A stretch of DNA of 64,000 nt from Burkholderiales bacterium. Lineage in GTDB: Bacteria > Pseudomonadota > Gammaproteobacteria > Burkholderiales > Burkholderiaceae_C. The translations under genes and the position numbers were made by a program. Positions 52,074 through 60,869 of this stretch are shown here, piece by piece (the stretch's first letter is position 1; every line of letters starts with the position of its first letter). The notes beneath the pieces are model-generated. The model ran no database searches, was not told the DNA's origin, and saw nothing but the letters and a program-made list of their open reading frames with translations. The stretch covers positions 124,001 through 188,000 of the forward strand of contig JAECRL010000003.1 of the NCBI GenBank assembly GCA_016000265.1, read 5' to 3'.

Positions 52074-53003
52074 TCAGGCGCCAGCGGGCCCGACCTGCAC
52101 CCGCCACAACCAGCCGTGGCGCAGGGCGTCGGTCAGCCAGGCCTGGAAGTCGAAGTCGGCGGGCGCCTGATCCAGGGCATCGGCCAGGGTGCGCGATGGC
52201 GCTGCTGACGGTGACGGCGGTGACGGTGTTGACGGCGCCGCCCCCCACCCGCGCATCCACCCGGCGTGTGGCGCGCTCAATTCGGCCACCTGCGCGCGCC
52301 AGGGGTGGCGCCACACCACGAACCAACGCGGCGCCGCGGCCGTGGCGTTCGCGGCGCCGCCCGTCAACGCCCGGGCCGCGGCCTCGTTGCGCGCGTCGCC
52401 AGCGGGCTGCTCGTGCGCCTGCCACAGCGCCTGCAGCGGCCAGGTCGAGTGCAGCAAGGTCACGCCCGGGTGCAGCACCAGGCGCAGCTCGCCGGGGTCG
52501 GTGTCGGCCAGGCGCTGCAGGCTGTCTGCGTCCAGCGCGGCATCGGCCGAGCGTTCGCAGCGGTGGCGGGCCCAGTCCAGCCGGGCGCAGTCGGCCAGCC
52601 AGGGCCAGGCTCGCAAATCGGGGTGCGCGGCCAGGGCGTCGGGCAGCGCCTCGCCCCAATCGGCCAGGTCGCCGGTGTGCGGGGGGTGGCTGCGCCAGAG
52701 CGCTCGCGCCAGGCCGCCCAGGGCCTCGTCGCCCAGCATGGCGGCCACCGTCGGGAAGTGGCTGAGCAGCACCCGTTGGGCCTGGGCGTCGGCGTGACGT
52801 CGGTGGGCGCGCAGGCCTGCTTCACCCAGCGGGCCGAGGGGGACGCCGGCGGCTTGAAGCGCCAGGCGGGCGCGCTCGGTGTCGGTTTGCAGCAAGGCCT
52901 GCAACAAGGCGGTTTGGCGCAGGCGCTCGGTGCGCCGGCCCTCGCTTTCGGGCGTGCACGCTGCAGCCGCGTCCTCAGCCCCTCCCTCAGCCGACGTCTT
53001 CAT
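52074..53003 (-). CDS. bufC: Bufferin-maturation partner BufC (DUF2063)
   Basis: 309 residues from the ATG at 53003; an ATG at 53027 in the same frame is an alternative. The N-terminal part (ALLQALLQTDTERARLALQAAG, then RRHADAQAQRVLLSHFPTVAAMLGDE) matches the DUF2063/HvfC-BufC N-terminal domain, historically labelled DNA-binding. Known partners bind the MNIO enzyme and present the precursor peptide. Here it overlaps the bufB gene by 17 bases and is third in bufA-bufB-bufC. The C-terminal domain has a Pro/Ser-rich insertion. Family clear, exact start less so. Confidence 0.85.
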   Translation of the reverse strand: MKTSAEGGAEDAAAACTPESEGRRTERLRQTALLQALLQTDTERARLALQAAGVPLGPLGEAGLRAHRRHADAQAQRVLLSHFPTVAAMLGDEALGGLARALWRSHPPHTGDLADWGEALPDALAAHPDLRAWPWLADCARLDWARHRCERSADAALDADSLQRLADTDPGELRLVLHPGVTLLHSTWPLQALWQAHEQPAGDARNEAAARALTGGAANATAAAPRWFVVWRHPWRAQVAELSAPHAGWMRGWGAAPSTPSPPSPSAAPSRTLADALDQAPADFDFQAWLTDALRHGWLWRVQVGPAGA

Positions 53004-53985
53004 CGTCGCCGCCCGCCTGGCCCCCATGCGCCATGGCGTCGCTCACGCCGCACACCTCGGCCAGAGCCTCGCCGGCTTGCCGGGCCTCGTCCAGCAAGAC
53101 GGCCAGGCCAGGCAGGTCGGTGTCCCATTCGATGGCGGTGGGCAGCGGGCCCAGGTGGGCCAGGGCCTGTCGATACAGGGACCAGCCGGTCGGGCTCACG
53201 CGCTGGCTGTGGTCGTCCACGATCAGGGCCTGCGGGTCGTCCGGCCAGCGAAAGCCCGCCAGGTGGATCTGCCCGACCAGGGGGGGCGACAGGCCCCAGA
53301 CCAGGTCCAGCGCCTGGGCCTCGGCCTGCTGGAGCTGCTGTTGAGGCGCCAGCTCGGCGCCGCCCGGGCGTTGCCTGATGCGGTTCAGGCCGTTGACCAG
53401 CAGGTTGTTGAGGTCCAGCAGCAGGCGGCAGCCGCTGCGGCGGCACAGGCTGACGAGGAAGTCGCCTTCGGGGATGTGGTCGTCCTCGAAGCGGAGGCTG
53501 GCCGACAGGTTCTCGACCAGGATGGGGCGTTGCAGCCGCTCCTGCACCTGCTGCACGTGCTCCACCAGGATGTCCAGCGACGCCGCGGTGAAGGCGACGG
53601 GGAGCAGGTCGGCCGCGTGAACCGACGCGGCGCCCAGGGTGCCAGGCGCCAGCCGCCCGAAGCTGACGTGCTCCGACACCCGCACCGGGCGGATGCGCTC
53701 AGTCAGCGCCGCCAGCTTGTCCAGGTGGGCGGCATCCAGCCCCGTGGCCGAGCCCAGCGAGAGCCCCACGCCGTGGAGGCTGACGGGGTGGTGCGCGCGC
53801 ACGTCGTCCAGCCAGGCCAGGCTGGCGCCCCCATCGGCGAAGAAGTTCTCGGTGTGGACCTCGACGAAGCCCAGGGGTGGCTTCAGGCGCAGCAGGGCCT
53901 CGCCATGCGGGTGGCGCAGGCCGATGCCGACGAGCGAGCGCCCTGGGCTGGCGCCTCGGGTTGCGGGGGCAGGGAAGTCGGCCAT
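52987..53985 (-). CDS. bufB: Multinuclear iron enzyme BufB (DUF692/MNIO family)
   Basis: 332 residues, TIM-barrel DUF692 protein. Likely metal ligands are visible in the usual motifs: VEVHTENFF, SLHGVGLSLGS, VSEHVSFG, LVENLSASL, LDLNNLLVNG, GQIHLAGF and IEWDTDLP. Family members use two or three irons and oxygen to turn cysteines of a partner peptide into thiooxazole-type or related groups. The adjacent DUF2282 peptide is the expected substrate. The C-terminus (GGDDEDVG) overlaps the start of bufC. Chemistry on this particular peptide is inferred from the family. Confidence 0.93.
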   Translation of the reverse strand: MADFPAPATRGASPGRSLVGIGLRHPHGEALLRLKPPLGFVEVHTENFFADGGASLAWLDDVRAHHPVSLHGVGLSLGSATGLDAAHLDKLAALTERIRPVRVSEHVSFGRLAPGTLGAASVHAADLLPVAFTAASLDILVEHVQQVQERLQRPILVENLSASLRFEDDHIPEGDFLVSLCRRSGCRLLLDLNNLLVNGLNRIRQRPGGAELAPQQQLQQAEAQALDLVWGLSPPLVGQIHLAGFRWPDDPQALIVDDHSQRVSPTGWSLYRQALAHLGPLPTAIEWDTDLPGLAVLLDEARQAGEALAEVCGVSDAMAHGGQAGGDDEDVG

Positions 53986-54026
53986 GGGCGCGCTCCGTTC
54001 ACATCTCGTGGGTCACCGCGGCGGCG

Positions 54027-54356
54027 TCACTTCTTGGCCGCCTTCGCGACCGCGGCGCGGGCCTGCGCCTCGTTCAAGCCGCCCAGCTTGGCGCAGGTGC
54101 CCCGGGGGACCATCTTCCACTCCTCGGGGCTGTTGTCCGTCGAGGCCGCGCCGGCGCAGCTGTGGGTGCCCGAGAGGTTGGCACAGTGGTTCTCGCCGGC
54201 CTTGGCCACGCCGTAGCACGCCTCTTTGCCTTTGGCGCTGCCGTGGCTGTGATCGTGCCCGTGGGGGCGTTCGCCGGGCGTCGCCCCCGCGGGCGTCACC
54301 AGGCCGAGGGCCACCACAGAGGCCAGGGCGGAAGCGAGGAGGGGGCGGTGGGTCAT
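54027..54356 (-). CDS. bufA1: Bufferin precursor BufA1 (DUF2282 RiPP metallophore)
   Basis: 109 residues. Signal peptide 1-25 ([19 protein letters not shown]), a His-rich patch (HGHDHSHG, 32-39), then the DUF2282 core with four cysteines: Cys47 in [10 protein letters not shown], Cys58 in NHCANLSG, Cys67 in HSCAGAA and Cys88 in RGTCAKLGG. Proteins of this family are exported, modified on the central cysteines by BufB, and bind copper or similar metals in the periplasm to protect the cell. The His patch could add metal affinity. First gene of the operon; bufB follows after 41 bases. Confidence 0.92.
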   Translation of the reverse strand: MTHRPLLASALASVVALGLVTPAGATPGERPHGHDHSHGSAKGKEACYGVAKAGENHCANLSGTHSCAGAASTDNSPEEWKMVPRGTCAKLGGLNEAQARAAVAKAAKK

Positions 54357-54732
54357 GGCGGCTCCATCAAAAGCACAAAGTGCATCGTGGCAAAACAGGG
54401 GCGCGCATCAAACGCCCGTCGGCGGTGTGATTGTTCCGCTTTTCCGGCGTTCGGCGCCAGCGGCCACATCCGATGCAGGTGCGGAACGACCGCTCGTTTA
54501 CTTCGTTTGTTGTGAGCGTGCTGCACGCGGATGTCAAAAAAGGTGCAAGATGGTGCCAACGGGGTCGGTCCATCTGGTCGGTGAAAGTCTTCTTTCTCGG
54601 CCCACCCCGATGGACTGATTTCCTTGATCTTTGGTGTGAAGGCGATGCTTGTGTGGTCGCGCCGGTTTCACCAGACGGGTAGCCGGCGGATCACCTCGCA
54701 TTGATGGACAGGTCAATGACGTGGAGGTCAGC
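54357..54732. promoter_or_regulatory. Divergent control region between bufA1 and prkA
   Basis: 376 bases with no convincing gene. It must hold the promoters of the bufferin operon (leftward) and of prkA (rightward). GGAGG at 54723-54727 is the prkA ribosome site. I find no clear paired -35/-10 and no binding site I can name. No sigma-factor gene, often linked to bufferin operons, is adjacent. Confidence 0.5.
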
Positions 54733-56655
54733 ATGGACGTGATCAGCAACTTCGCCGCCCGGTACGAGCGCACCCGTGAAGAGGAGTACTCCCTGGAGGA
54801 GTACCTCGACATCTGCAAGCGCGACAAGACCGCTTTCGCCACCGCCGCCGAGCGCATGCTCCTGGCCATCGGTGAGCCGCAGATGATCGACACGCGCAAC
54901 GACCCGCGCCTGTCGCGGATCTTCACCAACAAGGTGATCAAGATCTACCCGGCCTTCGAAGAGTTCTATGGCATGGAAGACGCCATCGAGCAGGTGGTGA
55001 GCTACTTCCGCCACGCCGCGCAAGGCCTGGAAGAAAAGAAGCAGATCCTCTACCTGCTGGGCCCCGTGGGCGGCGGCAAGTCGTCGATCGCCGAGCGGCT
55101 CAAGTTGCTGGCCGAGAAGGTGCCGTTCTACGCCATCAAGGGCTCACCGGTCAACGAGTCGCCCCTGGGCCTGTTCGACGCCACCGAAGACGGCCCCATC
55201 CTGGAGAAGGAATACGGCATCCCGCGCCGTTACCTGCAGCGCATCCTCAGCCCCTGGGCCGTCAAGCGCCTCGAAGAGTTCGGCGGCGACATCCGCAAGT
55301 TCCGCGTCGTCAAGCGCTACCCCAGCATCCTCAAGCAGGTGGGCATCGCCAAGACCGAACCGGGCGACGAGAACAACCAGGACATCAGCTCGCTGGTCGG
55401 CAAGGTCGACATCCGCAAGCTGGAGACCTTCTCTCAGGACGACCCCGACGCCTACAGCTACTCCGGTGGCCTGTGCCTGGCCAACCAGGGCCTGCTGGAG
55501 TTCGTGGAAATGTTCAAGGCGCCGATCAAGGTGCTGCACCCGCTGCTGACGGCCACGCAAGAGAGCAACTTCAAGGGCACGGAAGGCTTCGGCGCCATCC
55601 CGTTTGACGGGGTCGTGCTGGCCCACTCGAACGAGAGCGAGTGGAAGGCCTTTCGCAACAACAAGAACAACGAGGCCTTCCTCGACCGCATCTACATCGT
55701 CAAGGTGCCGTACTGCCTGCGCGTGAGCGAGGAAATCAAGATCTACGAGAAGCTGGTGCGCGGCTCGTCGCTGGCGGCAGCGCCTTGCGCACCCGGCACC
55801 CTCAAGATGATGTCGCAGTTCGCCATCCTCACGCGCCTCAAGGAGCCCGAGAACTCCAGCATCTACAGCAAGATGCAGGTCTACGACGGCGAGAGCCTCA
55901 AGGACACCGACCCCAAGGCGAAGTCCATCCAGGAGTACCGCGACTACGCAGGTGTGGACGAAGGCATGAGCGGCATCTCCACGCGCTTTGCTTTCAAGAT
56001 CATCTCCAAGGTCTTCAACTTCGACAGCGCCGAGGTGGCGGCCAACCCCGTGCACCTGATGTACGTGCTGGAGCAGCAGATCGAGCGCGAGCAGTTCCCG
56101 GCCGAGACGGAGCAGAAGTACATCGCCTACATCAAGGAGATGCTGGCGCCGCGCTACGCGGAGTTCATCGGCAAGGAGATCCAGACGGCTTACCTGGAGA
56201 GCTACTCCGAGTACGGCCAGAACATCTTCGACCGCTACGTGACCTACGCCGACTACTGGATCCAGGACCAGGAGTACCGCGACACCGACACGGGCGAGAT
56301 CTTCGACCGCGGCGCCCTGAACGCGGAACTCGAGAAGATCGAGAAGCCGGCGGGCATCGCGAACCCGAAGGACTTCCGCAACGAAATCGTCAACTTCGTG
56401 CTGCGCGCGCGCGCCAACAACGGCGGCAAGAACCCGCTGTGGACCAGCTACGAGAAGCTGCGCACGGTCATCGAGAAGAAGATGTTCAGCAACACCGAAG
56501 AGTTGCTGCCGGTCATCAGCTTCAACGCCAAGGCCAGCGCCGACGAGGTCAAGAAGCACGAGGACTTCGTCAACCGCATGGTGCAGAAGGGCTACACGGC
56601 CAAGCAGGTGCGCCTGCTGTGCGAGTGGTACCTGCGCGTGAGGAAGTCTTCCTGA
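54733..56655 (+). CDS. prkA: PrkA-family serine protein kinase / AAA+ protein (YeaG)
   Basis: 640 residues. AAA domain with Walker A GPVGGGKS at 110-117, followed by the PrkA C-terminal domain (AYLESYSEYGQNIFDRYVTYADYW, split over about 515-540). The start at 54733 gives the standard N-terminus (FAARYERTREEEYSLEEYL) and has GGAGG at the right distance. It forms a conserved set with yeaH and spoVR, induced in stationary phase or nitrogen and acid stress in other bacteria. Some evidence elsewhere suggests AAA protease-like activity rather than kinase activity. Followed by a hairpin-rich element. Confidence 0.95.
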   Translation: MDVISNFAARYERTREEEYSLEEYLDICKRDKTAFATAAERMLLAIGEPQMIDTRNDPRLSRIFTNKVIKIYPAFEEFYGMEDAIEQVVSYFRHAAQGLEEKKQILYLLGPVGGGKSSIAERLKLLAEKVPFYAIKGSPVNESPLGLFDATEDGPILEKEYGIPRRYLQRILSPWAVKRLEEFGGDIRKFRVVKRYPSILKQVGIAKTEPGDENNQDISSLVGKVDIRKLETFSQDDPDAYSYSGGLCLANQGLLEFVEMFKAPIKVLHPLLTATQESNFKGTEGFGAIPFDGVVLAHSNESEWKAFRNNKNNEAFLDRIYIVKVPYCLRVSEEIKIYEKLVRGSSLAAAPCAPGTLKMMSQFAILTRLKEPENSSIYSKMQVYDGESLKDTDPKAKSIQEYRDYAGVDEGMSGISTRFAFKIISKVFNFDSAEVAANPVHLMYVLEQQIEREQFPAETEQKYIAYIKEMLAPRYAEFIGKEIQTAYLESYSEYGQNIFDRYVTYADYWIQDQEYRDTDTGEIFDRGALNAELEKIEKPAGIANPKDFRNEIVNFVLRARANNGGKNPLWTSYEKLRTVIEKKMFSNTEELLPVISFNAKASADEVKKHEDFVNRMVQKGYTAKQVRLLCEWYLRVRKSS

Positions 56656-56667
56656 TGGCCCACCCCC

Positions 56668-56725
56668 GAGCGCCTTCGGGCGCTCCCCCTGCAAGGGGGC
56701 GCCACCAAGGGCCCGGCAAAGCCGG
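56668..56725. repeat. Triple-hairpin intergenic element
   Basis: Three short perfect inverted repeats follow one another: GAGCGCC-TTCG-GGCGCTC (56668-56685), CCCCCT-GCA-AGGGGG (56685-56699) and CCGGC-AAA-GCCGG (56713-56725). The first has a very stable UUCG loop in RNA. It fills the space between prkA and yeaH. The style is that of REP-like elements found many times in Comamonadaceae genomes. It may shield the prkA mRNA end or lower expression of the downstream genes. Confidence 0.75.
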
Positions 56726-56765
56726 ATCCCTGGTAGCCGCTTGATTCAGAAACGGCGAACTTCGC

Positions 56766-58067
56766 ATGACACGTCAACACATCATCGACCGAAGGCTCGC
56801 GGGGAAGAACAAATCGATCGGCAACCGCGAGCGATTCCTGCGTCGCCACAAGGACCAGGTGCGCGAAGCCGTGCAGCGGGCCATCAACGGCCGCAGCATC
56901 CGTGACATCGAGAAGGGCGAGGACATCGCCATCCCCAAGCGGGACCTGTCCGAGCCCGTCTTCCACCACGGCGATGGGGGCAGCCGCGAAGTGGTGCACC
57001 CCGGCAACCGCGAGTACGTGCGCGGCGACCGCATCGAAAAACCGCAAGGCGGGGGCGGGCAGGGCAGCGGCCAGGGCGAGGCCAGCGATTCCGGCGAGGG
57101 CGAGGACGACTTCGTCTTCTCGCTGAGCAAGGAGGAGTTCATGCAGGTCTTCTTCGAGGACCTGGCCCTGCCCAACATGGTCAAGACCGCGCTGGCCGAG
57201 GTGCCCGAGTGGAAGAGCCACCGCGCCGGCTTCAGCAGCGACGGCACGCCCAACAACCTGCACGTGGTGCGATCGATGCGCGGCGCACTCGGGCGGCGCA
57301 TCGCGCTGGGGGCGTCCAGCCGCCGCGAGATCGAGGAGCTCGAGGCGCGCCTGGCGGTGTTGCGCGGTGAAGAAGAAGACGGGGACGCCGCCCTGGTCCA
57401 CGATCACGCCGTCGAGATCGAGCAGATCGAGGCCAAGCTGCAGCACCTGCGCGGGCGCATGGCCGGCATCCCCTTTCTCGACCCCATCGACCTGCGCTTT
57501 CGCAGCCGCGTGAAGGTGCCGGTGCCCACGACCAAGGCCGTCATGTTCTGCGTGATGGACGTCTCGGGCTCGATGGACGAGCAGCGCAAGGAGCTGTCCA
57601 AGCGCTTCTTCATCCTGCTCTACCTGTTCCTGACGCGGCACTACGACAAGATCGAGCTGGTCTTCATCCGCCACCACACGCAGGCGCAAGAGGTCACCGA
57701 AGACGAGTTCTTCCACGCCACGGAGACCGGCGGCACGGTGGTCTCCAGCGCCCTGGTGCTGCTCGACGAGGTCATCCGCGCGCGCTACCCGACCCACGAG
57801 TGGAACCTGTACGTGGCCCAGGCCTCCGACGGCGACAACTGGCACCACGACTCGGCGCGTTGCCGCGAGATCCTGGAAGAAAAGATCCTGCCCCTGGTGC
57901 GTTACTTCGCTTATGTGCAGGTGGCCCAGACCGAGCAGAACCTGTGGGACGAGTACCTGGCCATGAGCGAGCAGCACAAGCACTTCGCCATGCGCAAGGT
58001 GCTGGAGCCTTCGCAGATCTACCCGGTCTTCCGTGAGCTGTTCAAGAAGGAAGGAGTGGACGCATGA
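56766..58067 (+). CDS. yeaH: YeaH/YhbH family protein (DUF444)
   Basis: 433 residues. N-terminal IIDRRLAGKNKSIGNRERFL is the family's signature; a Gly/Gln-rich loop (QGGGGQGSGQGEA, about 95-108) follows, and the C-terminal half resembles a VWA domain with the metal site FCVMDVSGSMDEQRK. The role is unknown but it always accompanies PrkA and SpoVR. Its stop overlaps the spoVR start (ATGA). Coupling to prkA is interrupted by the 110-base hairpin-rich gap. Confidence 0.93.
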   Translation: MTRQHIIDRRLAGKNKSIGNRERFLRRHKDQVREAVQRAINGRSIRDIEKGEDIAIPKRDLSEPVFHHGDGGSREVVHPGNREYVRGDRIEKPQGGGGQGSGQGEASDSGEGEDDFVFSLSKEEFMQVFFEDLALPNMVKTALAEVPEWKSHRAGFSSDGTPNNLHVVRSMRGALGRRIALGASSRREIEELEARLAVLRGEEEDGDAALVHDHAVEIEQIEAKLQHLRGRMAGIPFLDPIDLRFRSRVKVPVPTTKAVMFCVMDVSGSMDEQRKELSKRFFILLYLFLTRHYDKIELVFIRHHTQAQEVTEDEFFHATETGGTVVSSALVLLDEVIRARYPTHEWNLYVAQASDGDNWHHDSARCREILEEKILPLVRYFAYVQVAQTEQNLWDEYLAMSEQHKHFAMRKVLEPSQIYPVFRELFKKEGVDA

Positions 58068-59608
58068 GCGCAGTGCTTTACCCCCATCGCGCGGCCCAGC
58101 CGCTGCCGGGCTGCTCCGATTGGTCCTTCGAGCTGATCGAGCAGTACCACGACGTCATCCGCGCCACGGCCCAGCGCTACCAGCTCGACACCTACCCCAA
58201 TCAGCTGGAGATCATCACCGCCGAGCAGATGATGGACGCCTACGCCAGCGTGGGCATGCCGGTGAACTACCGTCACTGGTCCTACGGCAAGGAGTTCATC
58301 GCCACCGAGAAGAACTACCGCCGCGGCTTCATGGGCCTGGCTTATGAGATCGTCATCAACTCCAACCCCTGCATCAGCTACCTGATGGAGGAGAACACCA
58401 TGGCCATGCAGGCCCTGGTGATCGCGCACGCGGCTTACGGGCACAACAGTTTCTTCAAGGGCAACTACCTGTTCCGGATGTGGACCGATGCGGGCTCGAT
58501 CATCGACTACCTCGTCTACGCCAAGAACTACGTTGCCCGCTGCGAGGAGCGCCATGGCATCGACGCCGTCGAGGAGTTGCTCGACAGCTGTCACGCGCTG
58601 ATGAACCACGGGGTCGATCGCTACCGCCGCCCCGGCAAGCTGTCGCTGGACAAGGAGCTGGCACGCCGCGAGGAGCGCGAGGCCTACCTGCAGCAGCAGG
58701 TCAACGACCTGTGGCGCACCTTGCCGCGCCGCGCCGACCGGCCGGAAGAAGAGCTGGTCAAGCGATTTCCGCCCGAGCCGCAGGAAAACATCCTCTACTT
58801 CATCGAGAAGAACGCGCCGCTGCTGGAGCCCTGGCAGCGCGAGATCGTGCGCATCGTGCGCAAGGTGGCGCAGTACTTCTACCCGCAGCGTCAGACGCAG
58901 GTCATGAACGAAGGCTGGGCCACGTTCTGGCACTACACGCTGCTCAACACCATGTACGACGACGGTCACCTGAGCGACGGCATGATGATCGAGTGGCTGC
59001 AGTCGCACACCAACGTGGTCTACCAGCCGCCGGTGGGCCACCGCGCCTACAGCGGGCTGAACCCGTATGCGCTGGGTTTCGCGATGTACACCGACCTCAA
59101 GCGCATCTGCGAAAAGCCGACCGACGAGGACCGCCTGTGGTTCCCCGACTTCGCGGGCTCCGCCGAAGGCACGCCCAAAGAGGAGCACGCCTGGCTGAAG
59201 ACGCTGGACTACGCCATGCGCAACTTCAAGGACGAGAGTTTCATCGGTCAGTTCCTGAGCCCGAAGGTGATGCGCGACTTCCGCCTGTTCACCATCCGCG
59301 ACGACGAAAAGGAAAGCGAGTACGAGGTCAGCGCCATCCACGACGAGCTGGGCTACCGCGCGCTGCGCGAGTCCCTCTCACGCCAGTACGACCTGGGCTC
59401 GCGCGAGCCCAACATCCAGGTCTGGAGCGTCAACCTGCGCGGCGACCGCTCGCTGACGCTGCGCCACACCCAGCACAACGATCGCCCTTTGCACGACAGC
59501 ACGCGCGAGGTGCTCAAGCACGTCTCGCGGCTGTGGGGCTTCCCGGTGCACCTGGAGAGCGTCAACTCCCAAGGCGACGTGCGCCAGCAGTGGACGGTGG
59601 TGCCCTGA
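58064..59608 (+). CDS. spoVR: SpoVR family protein
   Basis: 514 residues, usual SpoVR/YcgB size. Family motifs: DWSFELIEQYHDVIR at the start, YRHWSYGKEF, ETEKNY-like YIATEKNYRRG region, VMNEGWATFWHYTL with a HEXXH-like arrangement, and PYALGFAMYTDLKRI. Named after a Bacillus sporulation gene, but in non-sporulating bacteria it is a stress or stationary-phase protein of unknown chemistry. Overlaps the yeaH stop by ATGA, and its last 47 bases overlap the convergent glutathione transferase gene. Confidence 0.94.
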   Translation: MSAVLYPHRAAQPLPGCSDWSFELIEQYHDVIRATAQRYQLDTYPNQLEIITAEQMMDAYASVGMPVNYRHWSYGKEFIATEKNYRRGFMGLAYEIVINSNPCISYLMEENTMAMQALVIAHAAYGHNSFFKGNYLFRMWTDAGSIIDYLVYAKNYVARCEERHGIDAVEELLDSCHALMNHGVDRYRRPGKLSLDKELARREEREAYLQQQVNDLWRTLPRRADRPEEELVKRFPPEPQENILYFIEKNAPLLEPWQREIVRIVRKVAQYFYPQRQTQVMNEGWATFWHYTLLNTMYDDGHLSDGMMIEWLQSHTNVVYQPPVGHRAYSGLNPYALGFAMYTDLKRICEKPTDEDRLWFPDFAGSAEGTPKEEHAWLKTLDYAMRNFKDESFIGQFLSPKVMRDFRLFTIRDDEKESEYEVSAIHDELGYRALRESLSRQYDLGSREPNIQVWSVNLRGDRSLTLRHTQHNDRPLHDSTREVLKHVSRLWGFPVHLESVNSQGDVRQQWTVVP

Positions 59609-60293
59609 GGTCCATCAGCCACTCGCCCTTGCTGCGCGCATCCTCCTCGTGGGGCTCATCACGCCAGGATTCGGCCAGCGCTTCGGTGTACCAGCGCTGC
59701 ATGGCTGGCAGGGCCAGCAGCCGAGCCACGTACCCTTGAGCGACCTCACCCAAAGCGGGCGAGTAGGTCTGGGCGCGAAAGGCCAGGGGCGCGAAGAAGG
59801 CGTCCACCGCGGTGAAGCGATCGCCCGCCAGGAAGGGCCCGCCGAAGCGCTGCAGCCCCTCGGCCCAGATGGCCTCGGCGCGCCGCCAGTCGGCCAGCGT
59901 GGCGGGCGGCCATTCGGGCAGGCGGATGCGCAGGCCGCAGTTCATGGTGCAGGTCTCGCGCAGGGCGAAAAAGCCGGAGTGCATCTCCGCGCTGGCCGAG
60001 CGGGCCCAGGCCCGCGCGCCCACGTCCCGCGGCCAGACTTCGGGGTGCGACTCGGCCAGGTGCTCGGCGATGGCCAGCGAGTCCCACACCGTCAGCCCCT
60101 GGTCGTGCAGACACGGCACCTTGCCGGTGGGCGAGAAGGCCGTGAAGGGCGGCTGACCGGGCTCGTTGCCGAAGGGCACCAGGCGTTCCTCGAAGGGGAT
60201 GCCCAGCACCGTCATCAGCAGCCAGGGCCGCAGCGACCACGACGAGTAGTTCTTGTTGGCGATGTAAAGCGCGGGCGGGGTGGGGGGTGTCAT
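59562..60293 (-). CDS. Glutathione S-transferase family protein
   Basis: 243 residues. Thioredoxin-like N-terminal domain with NKNYSSWSLRPWLL (likely catalytic Ser/Tyr region), TGKVPCLHD (cis-Pro for glutathione backbone) and VWDSLAIAEHL (glutathione gamma-Glu site). The helical C-terminal domain follows. The start ATG at 60293 overlaps the stop of the upstream gene, and GGAGA lies 6-8 bases before it. The C-terminal 15 residues are encoded in DNA that also encodes the end of SpoVR on the other strand. Substrate unknown. Confidence 0.9.
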   Translation of the reverse strand: MTPPTPPALYIANKNYSSWSLRPWLLMTVLGIPFEERLVPFGNEPGQPPFTAFSPTGKVPCLHDQGLTVWDSLAIAEHLAESHPEVWPRDVGARAWARSASAEMHSGFFALRETCTMNCGLRIRLPEWPPATLADWRRAEAIWAEGLQRFGGPFLAGDRFTAVDAFFAPLAFRAQTYSPALGEVAQGYVARLLALPAMQRWYTEALAESWRDEPHEEDARSKGEWLMDLRAPPSTAGARRLGS

Positions 60294-60868
60294 GGGGTCT
60301 CCGGTGGTCGATCTGTCAGGGTGGGGGAGCGGGTGGGCAGGGTCAAAGGCGTGTGCTCGCTGACCTGCAGGCCGAACGCCGATTGCGAGGCCACCAATTC
60401 GAGCGCGCCTCCGCGTGCCAACGCCCGCCAGGGACCCGGATTGGTGCTGCAAACCTCGCGTGGCCAGAACACCTGGCTGCCTGCTAGCACGAAGCGGTGG
60501 GGGCAGTTGCGCCCGCCGACGTCATCCGCGCGGACCACCGCCAGCTGCGTGAGCGTCACCTGGGCGGGGGCCTGGCGGTGCAAGGCCCAGCTCACGGGCC
60601 CGGCCATGAACCACAGCCAGCCCGCGCCGCTCAGGGCCACCGTGGCGAGCCAGGTCTGCAGGTGGCGTCGCAGCGGTGGGGTGGTGCTGGTCATGGCCCT
60701 CCGCCACAACGGCGCACTCAAGGCCATGGCCACGGGCGCGGTGGCCAAGGCCACGGGCAGCAAGGCCGTGGAGGGCACGAAGCCCGTCCCCAGCCAGTGG
60801 AATGGGGCCAGCAACAGCAGCTGAACCAGGGTGAACGTGGCGCTGACGCGCTCCAGCGGCGTGAGCAT
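60290..60868 (-). CDS. Hypothetical membrane protein
   Basis: 192 residues, three hydrophobic segments (about 10-28, 33-52, 70-92), then a soluble tail with two cysteines (GRNCPHRF, REVCSTN). No recognised domain. It lies between a GNAT gene (1 base upstream) and the glutathione transferase (ATGA overlap), so it is part of one minus-strand transcript. Function unknown. Confidence 0.6.
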   Translation of the reverse strand: MLTPLERVSATFTLVQLLLLAPFHWLGTGFVPSTALLPVALATAPVAMALSAPLWRRAMTSTTPPLRRHLQTWLATVALSGAGWLWFMAGPVSWALHRQAPAQVTLTQLAVVRADDVGGRNCPHRFVLAGSQVFWPREVCSTNPGPWRALARGGALELVASQSAFGLQVSEHTPLTLPTRSPTLTDRPPETP

Positions 60869-60869
60869 G

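Noticed and set aside
54353..54559. A 68-codon open frame upstream of bufA1
   Set aside because: The translation has no features of a signal peptide or domain and no ribosome site; it lies in the divergent control region.
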